DNA from: Bradyrhizobium betae
Lineage (GTDB): Bacteria > Pseudomonadota > Alphaproteobacteria > Rhizobiales > Xanthobacteraceae
DNA: 64,000 nucleotides
Reading direction: 5' to 3'
Assembly (NCBI RefSeq): GCF_004123905.1
Contig: NZ_MZXW01000016.1
Coordinates: 434,001-498,000 of the forward strand
Shown: positions 57,964 through 64,000 of the stretch, in pieces
Layout: each line of letters starts with the position of its first letter
Position numbering within the stretch: the first letter of the stretch is position 1
Notes under the pieces: model-generated
Seen by the model: only the letters and a program-made list of their open reading frames with translations
The model's database searches: none
Told to the model about the DNA's origin: nothing
Program-made: the position numbers and the translations under genes

Positions 57964-59544
57964 CTACCCCACCAACTTCCGCAGTTCAGCCTTCGCCACC
58001 TTCTCCAGCGTCGAGCGCGGCATGTCGTCGACGAGCCGGATCTCGCGCGGCACCTTGAAGTCGGCGAGGCCCTTGCGGCAGGCGGCCATCACGCTGTCCT
58101 GCAGATCCGGCGCGGCGCCCGCGACGCCGCCATGCGGGATGATGAAGACGACCGGCACCTCGTCCAGCATCGGATGCTTCTTGGCGACCACCGCCGCTTC
58201 GCGCACACCGGGGACGAGCGCGATCACCTGCTCGATCTCGGACGCCGCGACGTTCTCGCCGCCGACCTTCAGCATGTCCTTGGCGCGATCGCCGAACTTG
58301 ATGAAGCCGTTTGTCAGGCGCTCGACGCGGTCGCCGGTGAGAAAGAAGCCGTGCGCGTCAAAGCTTTCGCGCGTCGCCGTCTCGTTGTGCAGATATTCGG
58401 CGAACAGCGACAGGCCGGGGATGCCCTTGATCGCGAGATTGCCGGTGTCGCCGATTTCGGTCGGCCGCCCATCATCGTCGGTGATGCGGATCTGATATTC
58501 CGGCGCGGCGCGGCCGATCGACATCGGGATATTGGGCTGATCGACCTCGCCGATGATGCCGTGGGTGATGGTCTCGGTCATGCCCCACCAGCCGATCATC
58601 TTGACGCCGAGGGCGGCGAAGGCCGGCGGCTCGTTGATGGCGGTACCCCACAGGCGGAATTTGTGATCCCCGGGGATCTCCTGCTCGAGCAGCGCCTTCA
58701 TGCAGAACGGAATGGTCGAGGTCCAGGTCGAGCCGTGCTCGCGCGCGACGCCCCAGAACCTGCTTGCCGAGAAACGCGGCTGGATCACGCACGTCGCGCC
58801 GACCCACAGCGTCGCCAGCATGGAATAGGCCAGCGCATTGGTGTGGAACAGCGGCAGATAGGCTTGGTGCACGTCGCTGGCATGCAGGTTCTCATGCGCG
58901 GCGTTGATCTTGGCGCCCCACAATGCGTTGGCGTGGGTCCACAACACAGCCTTCGGCCGCGACGTCGTGCCCGACGTATACTGCACGCTGCATGGCGCCA
59001 GCGGATCGGCCGCGCGCTTGGGACGATCAGCACTGTTGGCGAACAGCGCCTCAAAGCTGTCGCCGCGTGAGACTGCCTGCGCGGGCGCCGCACCGGCATC
59101 ATGCGACGTCGCCGCCATCCAGCGAATGTTGCGGCAGTTCTGCGCGACGATCTCCGCATAGGCCGGCTGTGTGATCGCAGCGACGGCGCCGCAATGATCG
59201 GCAAAATACGCGATCTCCGCCGGCGCCGAACGGGTGTTGGTGGTGACCGCGATGGCCCCCAGCTCGACGCAGGCAAACCAGGCCAGAAGCGCCTCGATGC
59301 AATTGTCGAGATGGATGAGCACATATTCGCCGGGCTTGACGCCGCGCTTAACCAGCCCCGCCGCGAGCGCGCCGACCCGCTCGTGAAATTCGCCATAGCT
59401 CCAGCGCCGCGCCGGCGCGTCGAACGGCGCCCAGATCAGGAACGGATGTGAGCTGCGCACCTCGGCCCGCATCCTCAGGAGCCAGGGCACGTCGAGCCCG
59501 TCGAACGGACCCACGATTCCGGCTGTAGTCTGTTGAAGTGGCAT
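57964..59544 (-). CDS. AMP-dependent acyl-CoA synthetase/ligase
   Basis: The 526-residue ANL enzyme starts MPLQQTTAGIVGPFDG, with GGGAGGAG upstream. It makes an acyl-AMP and then an acyl-CoA. The P-loop is VQYTSGTTSRPKAVLW; the A5 motif is WWGMTETITHG; A7 is FFLTGDRVERL and A8 GFIKFGDRAKDMLKVGGENVAASEIEQV; the C-terminal Lys is in STLEKVAKAELR. It is similar to crotonobetaine/carnitine-CoA ligases and other short or medium acid ligases; the substrate is unknown. Confidence 0.92.
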   Translation of the reverse strand: MPLQQTTAGIVGPFDGLDVPWLLRMRAEVRSSHPFLIWAPFDAPARRWSYGEFHERVGALAAGLVKRGVKPGEYVLIHLDNCIEALLAWFACVELGAIAVTTNTRSAPAEIAYFADHCGAVAAITQPAYAEIVAQNCRNIRWMAATSHDAGAAPAQAVSRGDSFEALFANSADRPKRAADPLAPCSVQYTSGTTSRPKAVLWTHANALWGAKINAAHENLHASDVHQAYLPLFHTNALAYSMLATLWVGATCVIQPRFSASRFWGVAREHGSTWTSTIPFCMKALLEQEIPGDHKFRLWGTAINEPPAFAALGVKMIGWWGMTETITHGIIGEVDQPNIPMSIGRAAPEYQIRITDDDGRPTEIGDTGNLAIKGIPGLSLFAEYLHNETATRESFDAHGFFLTGDRVERLTNGFIKFGDRAKDMLKVGGENVAASEIEQVIALVPGVREAAVVAKKHPMLDEVPVVFIIPHGGVAGAAPDLQDSVMAACRKGLADFKVPREIRLVDDMPRSTLEKVAKAELRKLVG

Positions 59545-59650
59545 GGCTCCTCCCGTGCAGCCTGCATCTTGATGGCGGCTGCTTTTTAATGATTGCGTCT
59601 TCCTGCCATCGGACGGCGCGGGGCGCAAATCGGGGGCGCGGTCTCTCCGC

Positions 59651-59724
59651 CGTCATTGCGACGAAGCAATCCAGACTGTCACCGCGGCGGCCGTCTGGAT
59701 TGCTTCGCTACGGTCGCAATGACG
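59651..59724. repeat. Palindromic repeat, family A (copy 3)
   Basis: CGTCATTGCGACGAAGCAATCC and GGATTGCTTCGCTACGGTCG with CAATGACGG arms. It lies between the ligase and VOC genes, both on the minus strand. Confidence 0.88.
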
Positions 59725-59748
59725 GTGTTTGGGGTGGGCCGCGTGGCC

Positions 59749-60168
59749 CTACCGCCCGCCGTCCGCGTACGACGAAATCTCGATCAGGCTCCCGTCCGGA
59801 TCCCGGCAATAGACCGAGCGCAGCGTGCCACGGGCGCCCTGCTTGGGAACCGGGCCTTCCTCGATCGCGACACCATGTGCCTTCAAATGCGCCACCACCT
59901 CGTCGGGCGCGGCGGAGGTCAGGAAGCACAGATCCTCGCTGCCGGCGGTCTGGTGATCGGCGGTGAACCACTCGACCTTGTCGGCATCGCGCGGCCGGAC
60001 GTTGATCTTCTGGTTACCGAATTGAAGAGAAGTCCGCGGCGCTTTGCCGCCGCCGGGGTCGAACACCTTGACTTCCATGCCGAGAATCTTGCGGTACCAC
60101 TCGGTGGTCACAGCGACGTCGGCGACGTTGATCACGAGATGATCGAGAGCTTCGACCTTGACCGGCAT
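59749..60168 (-). CDS. VOC family protein (glyoxalase/bleomycin resistance fold)
   Basis: The 139-residue protein has one VOC module pair: ALDHLVINVADVAVTTEWYRK at the N-terminus with a metal-ligand His, then EDLCFLTSAAPDEVVAHL and SVYCRDPDGSLIEISSY, with a Glu ligand at the C-terminus. Members include dioxygenases, glyoxalases and binding proteins. The virulence-protein or glyoxalase-type label often given cannot be told apart here. Confidence 0.9.
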   Translation of the reverse strand: MPVKVEALDHLVINVADVAVTTEWYRKILGMEVKVFDPGGGKAPRTSLQFGNQKINVRPRDADKVEWFTADHQTAGSEDLCFLTSAAPDEVVAHLKAHGVAIEEGPVPKQGARGTLRSVYCRDPDGSLIEISSYADGGR

Positions 60169-60311
60169 GCCTTATCCTTTCGTCGTGATGTGCGCCGCAC
60201 ACTATCCGCCTGCGGCAAGCTTTGTTACAACCGCAATGACGCCACTTTGAAGATATCCGGCCCTTCAAGAACAACGCTCTTTGAAGAACAACAATTGGGA
60301 GAAGCCTTGAG

Positions 60312-61286
60312 ATGATCACTCGCCGTACCGCGCTGGGCCTGCTTGCCGCCACGCCTCTTGCAGCCAGCCCGCTGTCGAAGGCCCTTGCCGCCGACTATCC
60401 GTCCCGGCCCGTGAAATGGGTGGTCGGCTATCCGCCGGGCGGGGCCACCGACATCCTGGCGCGGCTGATCGGCCAGCGGCTGTCGGAAAAATTCGGACAG
60501 CAATTCATCATCGAGAACAAGCCCGGCGCCGGCAACAATATCGGCACCGAATCGGTCATCAACGCCGAGCCCGACGGCTACACGCTGCAGTTGGTCAATC
60601 CGGCCAACTTCATCAACGCCTCGCTCTACACCAACCTGAAGTTCAACTTCGTGCGCGACATCGCGCCGGTCGCCTCGTTCCAGCGCGTGCCGAACGTGTT
60701 GACCGTCAACAAGGACGTGCCGGCCAAGACCGTCGCCGAGTTCATCGAATACGTGAAGGCCAATCCCGGCAAGGTCAACATGGCCTCGTCGGGCAACGGC
60801 ACCTCGGTGCATCTGTCCGGCGAGATGTTCATGGCGATGACCGGCTGCAAGATGCAGCACGTGCCCTATCGCGGCGCGGCGCTCGCGATCACCGACATGA
60901 TCGGCGGCCAGGTGCAGGTGATCTTCGACAACATGCCCTCGATCATCCAGCACATCCGTTCGGGCTCGCTGCGCGCGATCGGTGTCACCACGGCGGAGCG
61001 TTCGGTGCAACTGCCCGACGTGCCCGCGATCGGGGAGACCGTGAAGGACTACGAAGCGAGCGCGCTGTTCGGCATGGGTGCGCCGAAGAACACGCCGAAG
61101 GAGATCATCGCCAAGCTCAACAGTGAGATCAACGCGCTCATGAAGGAGCCCGACATGACCAAGCGCCTGGTCGAGCTCGGCGGCGACCCGCGGGTGCAGA
61201 CGCCGGAGGCGTTCGGCGCGGAGATCGAAGCCGAGACCGCGAAGTGGAAGAAGGTCGTCGAGTTCGCCGGCCTGAAGGTCGAGTAG
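60312..61286 (+). CDS. Tripartite tricarboxylate transporter substrate-binding protein (Bug/TctC)
   Basis: The 324-residue periplasmic receptor has an N-terminal signal with twin Arg (ITRRTALGLLAATPLAASP), possibly Tat, cleaved near ALA-ADYP. The Bug-family features are YPSRPVKWVVGYPPGGATDILAR and IENKPGAGNNIGTESV; later SSGNGTSVHLSGEMF and GGQVQVIFDNMPSII. No TctA/TctB membrane partners are seen, so it is an orphan receptor, which is common in this family. The ligand is probably a small carboxylate. It ends at a strong terminator. Confidence 0.93.
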   Translation: MITRRTALGLLAATPLAASPLSKALAADYPSRPVKWVVGYPPGGATDILARLIGQRLSEKFGQQFIIENKPGAGNNIGTESVINAEPDGYTLQLVNPANFINASLYTNLKFNFVRDIAPVASFQRVPNVLTVNKDVPAKTVAEFIEYVKANPGKVNMASSGNGTSVHLSGEMFMAMTGCKMQHVPYRGAALAITDMIGGQVQVIFDNMPSIIQHIRSGSLRAIGVTTAERSVQLPDVPAIGETVKDYEASALFGMGAPKNTPKEIIAKLNSEINALMKEPDMTKRLVELGGDPRVQTPEAFGAEIEAETAKWKKVVEFAGLKVE

Positions 61287-61310
61287 CGATCTTGTGATGG
61301 CGAGAAATGG

Positions 61311-61337
61311 AGCCCTGCCATCAGGCAGGGCTTTTTT
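61311..61337 (+). terminator. Intrinsic terminator after the TctC gene
   Basis: AGCCCTGCC (61311-61319), ATCA loop and GGCAGGGCT (61324-61332) form a perfect 9-bp stem followed by a run of six T. Confidence 0.92.
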
Positions 61338-61436
61338 CTTGCGTGGTCTGTCCCGTCGGTCTGGAATAAAACGGCGGGGCGAAACCTGATGATAGATGGC
61401 GCCGTATCTCGCGCCACCAAGAGAGGAGTTGGGATC

Positions 61437-61715
61437 ATGCGCAAGACGCAATTGGCGCTGCTGACGCTCGGCGCGACGGTCCTTGCCGGTATCGCCACCG
61501 TCACGCCCGCCGCGGCCCGCGACTATCCCTGGTGCGCGCAGGGCGGCGAATATGACTATCCCGGCGAATGCGCCTACAGCACCTATGAGCAATGCCAGGC
61601 GAGCGTCTCCGGCCGGCTGCTCTACTGCGGACCCAATCCGCGCGTCGCCTACGGGCAGGCGCCGCAGCCTCAGCCGCAACCACGCCGGCGCACGCGGCCC
61701 GTCGCGCCGTACTAG
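61437..61715 (+). CDS. DUF3551 domain-containing exported protein
   Basis: The 92-residue protein starts MRKTQLALLTLGATVLAG. After a signal peptide ending AAA-RDYP there is the DUF3551 pattern: YPWCAQGGEYDYPGECAYSTYEQCQASVSG with four or so cysteines, then a Pro/Gln/Arg tail. DUF3551 is abundant in Bradyrhizobium and has no known function. GAGAGGAG is a strong ribosome-binding site. Confidence 0.9.
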   Translation: MRKTQLALLTLGATVLAGIATVTPAAARDYPWCAQGGEYDYPGECAYSTYEQCQASVSGRLLYCGPNPRVAYGQAPQPQPQPRRRTRPVAPY

Positions 61716-61822
61716 CCGCGCCATTGCCGCTCTGACGGTCGGGCCTAGTCCCGATCAAAATCGTCGTGCAGGCCCGGGAACGCGGGTTCCTGCTTGACGC
61801 TTCGTCGTTCGTGTCTATACTA

Positions 61823-61834
61823 AACCATATGGTT
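61823..61834. promoter_or_regulatory. ArsR operator overlapping the start codon
   Basis: AACCATATGGTT is a perfect 12-bp palindrome that includes the ATG of the ArsR gene. A site of this type is common before ArsR/SRPBCC operons. Binding here would block transcription and translation of its own gene. Confidence 0.65.
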
Positions 61835-62281
61835 AAGTATCAGGACGCGGCCCTCGACCGAACCTTTGCGGCGCTCTCCGATCCGACGCGGCGTGCACTT
61901 CTCGCCCGTCTCGGCGAGCAGGACAGCCTGTCGGTGAGCGAGCTGGCGTCGCCGTTTCCGGTCTCGCTGCCGGCGATCATGAAGCATCTCGATGTGCTCA
62001 CGGATGCAGGCCTGATCGTGCGGGAGAAGACCGGGCGCACGGTCTCCTGCCGGCTCACGGCACAGCCGATGGAGCAGGCGATGAGCTGGCTCAATCGCTA
62101 TGCGCAGTTCTGGTCCGAGAAATTCGACCGCCTTGCCACCTTCGTGGAGGAAGAGACATGGCCAACGCAGCCGTCAACACCGATCCCCGCACAGCCGAAC
62201 CACCAAGCCTCACGCTCACGCGCCGGCTCCGCGCGCGGCCGGAAAATGTCTACGCCGCCTGGACGCAAGCCGCGCAACTGA
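61829..62281 (+). CDS. ArsR family transcriptional regulator with an overlapping C-terminal extension
   Basis: The 150-residue protein starts MVKYQDAALDRTFAALSD, inside a palindrome. The winged helix is seen as LSDPTRRALLARLGEQDSLSVSELASPF and SLPAIMKHLDVLTDAGLIVREKTGR. No CxC metal motif of the arsenic type is visible, as in the SRPBCC-linked subfamily. The last 40 or so residues (from TWPTQPSTPIPAQP) are Pro/Arg-rich and are encoded in the 124 bp that overlap the SRPBCC gene, which is unusual. Confidence 0.88.
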   Translation: MVKYQDAALDRTFAALSDPTRRALLARLGEQDSLSVSELASPFPVSLPAIMKHLDVLTDAGLIVREKTGRTVSCRLTAQPMEQAMSWLNRYAQFWSEKFDRLATFVEEETWPTQPSTPIPAQPNHQASRSRAGSARGRKMSTPPGRKPRN

Positions 62282-62625
62282 TGCAATGGTTCGGGCCGCC
62301 GAACATGACGCCGGCGACGCTGAATGCCGAGCTCGACGTCCGCGCCGGCGGCCGCTATCGCATCAGCTTCACCCGCGATGACGGTGAATATTTCGAGGCC
62401 GCCGGCACCTATCGCGAGGTCGTGCCGAACGAGCGCCTGGTGTTCACCTGGGCCTGGCACTCGACGCCGGAGCGCGAATCGCTGGTGACAATCTCGCTGA
62501 AGCCGGACAGCGACGGCACGCTGATGGTGTTCCATCACGCCCAGTTCTTCGACGAGACCGCGCGCGACAACCACCAGCGCGGCTGGGGTTCGTTCTTCGA
62601 CAAGCTCGATGCCTTCGTTGCCTGA
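62158..62625 (+). CDS. SRPBCC (AHSA1-like) domain protein
   Basis: The 155-residue protein starts MANAAVNTDPRTAEPPSL after GGAGGAAGAG. The AHSA1/CalC-type fold is seen in LTLTRRLRARPENVYAAWTQ, MQWFGPPNMTPATLNAELD and the end GWGSFFDKLDAFVA. Such proteins bind a small hydrophobic ligand; they often pair with ArsR regulators. Its first 124 bp overlap the ArsR reading frame in another frame. Confidence 0.92.
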   Translation: MANAAVNTDPRTAEPPSLTLTRRLRARPENVYAAWTQAAQLMQWFGPPNMTPATLNAELDVRAGGRYRISFTRDDGEYFEAAGTYREVVPNERLVFTWAWHSTPERESLVTISLKPDSDGTLMVFHHAQFFDETARDNHQRGWGSFFDKLDAFVA

Positions 62626-62641
62626 CCTCATGGAGGACACC

Positions 62642-63379
62642 ATGCAGCAACATCAAATCGTTTCGCGCGAGCAATGGATCGCGGCCCGCAAAGTCCATCT
62701 GGCGCATGAGAAGGAGTTTTCGCAGGCCCGCGAGCGCCTTGCCGAGGAGCGTCGCGCGTTGCCCTGGGTCAAGGTTAAGAAGGCCTATATGTTCGAGGGA
62801 TCAAACGGGAAGGTGACGCTTGGTGATCTCTTCAAGGGCCGACCGCAGCTCGTGGTTCAGCACGTGATGTTCGCACCCGACTGGGAGGCCGCCTGCAAGA
62901 GCTGCTCGTTCTGGGCCGACGGTCTTGATCGCATGGCGCCGCACCTCGCCGCGCGCGATACTGCGATGGTTGCGATCTCGCTGGCGCCAGTCGCAAAGCT
63001 CGAGGCCTTCAAGACGCGGATGGGCTGGAGCTTCGACTGGGTCTCCTCGGGCGGCAACGACTTCAACCACGACTACGAAGTCTCGTTCACCCGCGAAGAG
63101 ATCGACAAGGGTGTGCCAAAGTACAATTTCGGCACGACGCCGTTCTACGGCCCGGAGCTGCCCGGCATCAGCGTGTTCTTCCGCAACGAGGCGGGCGAGA
63201 TTTTTCACACCTATTCCTGCTTCGCCCGCGGTCTCGACATGATGAACGCGGCCTATCAGTATCTCGACCTCACGCCGCTCGGCCGTCACGAGCAGGGCCT
63301 GCCCTATCCGATGGACTGGGTCCGCCTGCGCGACCAGTACGAGCCGGAGGCGGCGAAGGGGGCGTGCTGCCACGGGTGA
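62642..63379 (+). CDS. DUF899 family thioredoxin-like protein
   Basis: The 245-residue protein starts MQQHQIVSREQWIAARK after GGAGG. The DUF899 signature is AHEKEFSQARERLAEERRALPW and YMFEGSNGKVTLGDLF; the later part has WEAACKSCSFWADGLDRM with a CxxC-like Cys pair and YSCFARGLDMMNAAYQYLDLTPLGR. Members show a thioredoxin-like fold; the reaction is unknown. It is third in an ArsR-SRPBCC-DUF899 operon, 16 bp after the SRPBCC gene. Confidence 0.9.
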   Translation: MQQHQIVSREQWIAARKVHLAHEKEFSQARERLAEERRALPWVKVKKAYMFEGSNGKVTLGDLFKGRPQLVVQHVMFAPDWEAACKSCSFWADGLDRMAPHLAARDTAMVAISLAPVAKLEAFKTRMGWSFDWVSSGGNDFNHDYEVSFTREEIDKGVPKYNFGTTPFYGPELPGISVFFRNEAGEIFHTYSCFARGLDMMNAAYQYLDLTPLGRHEQGLPYPMDWVRLRDQYEPEAAKGACCHG

Positions 63380-63537
63380 AATCACTGCGACAGCGGCGGT
63401 TCGGTCCGTCTCGGCAGCGGTAACACGGAAAAATAGCTTATCGCGGGCGATGTTTTCCGCTAAGTTGCTGAAGTTGCGACCGTCAATTTAGACGTTTGTT
63501 GGACCTGCCTTGGCGGTTGATGAGACCGGGGCGTGTC

Positions 63538-64000
63538 ATGATCCAATCGATTTTACTGAAGACCCTCGACTCGATACCGCTGCCGTTGATCGTGGGTCTA
63601 ATCATTGTCTTGAGCTGGGGTTGGCTGGTCAGCCAGCTGAAATCACTGCCTAGCTCGGGTCATTCGATTAGAGAGCGATCCTTCTGGATCGTTCTTGGTG
63701 TCGTGTTGATTGCCGAAGTATCGTGGTTTGCCTACAAGATCGTCGATGAGCGCTCGCTTGGTGTTCGGTTCACCGACAAGGAGTTCGGCGTCTACGTCGT
63801 CCAATTCGATAACGATAAGGACGGCACGGCCACGCGCCTGTTTGCTGCGATCCTAGAATCTTCGCTGAGATCCGAGGCGCCGAACACGCGCACCGTCTCA
63901 GTACGTAGTTCGACGAAGAAATTTCCCGACGAGGATGCCGCCTCGATTTTCGAGGCGACCAAGGCGGCCGTCATTATTGAGGGCGTGCTGGACCAATCGG
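63538..64000 (+). CDS. Membrane protein of unknown function, start of gene only
   Basis: About 154 residues are visible. There are hydrophobic segments at about 15-33 (PLPLIVGLIIVLSWGWLV) and 49-66 (FWIVLGVVLIAEVSWFAY), then a hydrophilic part (FGVYVVQFDNDKDGTATRLFAA) with VVQFDND, which is loosely like the TolB-like FlgO/adenylate-cyclase associated beta-alpha domain. The gene uses TTA, CTA, ATA and AGA codons that its neighbours avoid, and its GC is lower. It may be the first gene of a transferred segment; the rest is outside. Confidence 0.65.
   Translation, partial: MIQSILLKTLDSIPLPLIVGLIIVLSWGWLVSQLKSLPSSGHSIRERSFWIVLGVVLIAEVSWFAYKIVDERSLGVRFTDKEFGVYVVQFDNDKDGTATRLFAAILESSLRSEAPNTRTVSVRSSTKKFPDEDAASIFEATKAAVIIEGVLDQS

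Overview
The window reads as a GC-rich alphaproteobacterial chromosome, almost certainly Bradyrhizobium or a close relative in the Nitrobacteraceae. Grounds: the rimP-nusA leader attenuator, the lnt/corC/ybeY/phoH/miaB/fur/rimI/tsaB/nfuA block, the rpsT-dnaA-dnaN-recF-gyrB cluster, DUF2336 and DUF3551 proteins, and several families of GC-rich palindromic intergenic repeats that I associate with this group. I found no tRNA, rRNA, CRISPR array, insertion sequence or prophage.

Region 1 (1-18 kb) is core housekeeping, nearly all on the minus strand: nusA (cut by the window edge) and rimP behind a promoter-attenuator; a plus-strand DUF2336 gene; trmB and an M20 peptidase; an Xre regulator; lnt, a CorC-type CBS protein, ybeY, phoH and miaB; a HAD hydrolase, Fur, rimI, tsaB and nfuA; then a universal stress protein, trpS and murJ. 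Many neighbours overlap by 4 bp or are a few bases apart, so translational coupling is likely.

Region 2 (18-37 kb) is more accessory: adenosine kinase, two serine hydrolases of the beta-lactamase fold, a succinate-semialdehyde dehydrogenase, a divergent TetR/NmrA pair with two palindromic operators, a SulP-STAS-cyclic-nucleotide-binding fusion, purC, a pirin, a membrane-anchored AraC regulator, MmgE/PrpD, a FUSC membrane protein, and a three-gene MATE/DUF2867/DsbA-like operon.

Region 3 (37-49 kb) is the replication and envelope cluster: a MurA with Asp in place of the catalytic Cys, a small membrane protein, gyrB, an exported protein of unknown function, recF, dnaN, dnaA, a 1.27-kb gene-free interval and rpsT.

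Region 4 (49-64 kb) holds msrA, a Wza-type export lipoprotein, alpha/beta hydrolases, a two-subunit molybdenum hydroxylase (IorA/IorB type), a degenerate-receiver HD-GYP protein, an acyl-CoA synthetase-like enzyme, a VOC protein, an orphan Bug/TctC receptor, a DUF3551 protein, an ArsR-SRPBCC-DUF899 operon with a long gene overlap, and the start of a lower-GC membrane gene cut by the window end.

No wholly new multi-gene system stands out. The items most worth following are the Asp-type MurA, the cyclic-nucleotide-linked SulP transporter, the dnaA-rpsT interval, the TetR and ArsR operator architectures, the composite repeats, and the foreign-looking last gene.
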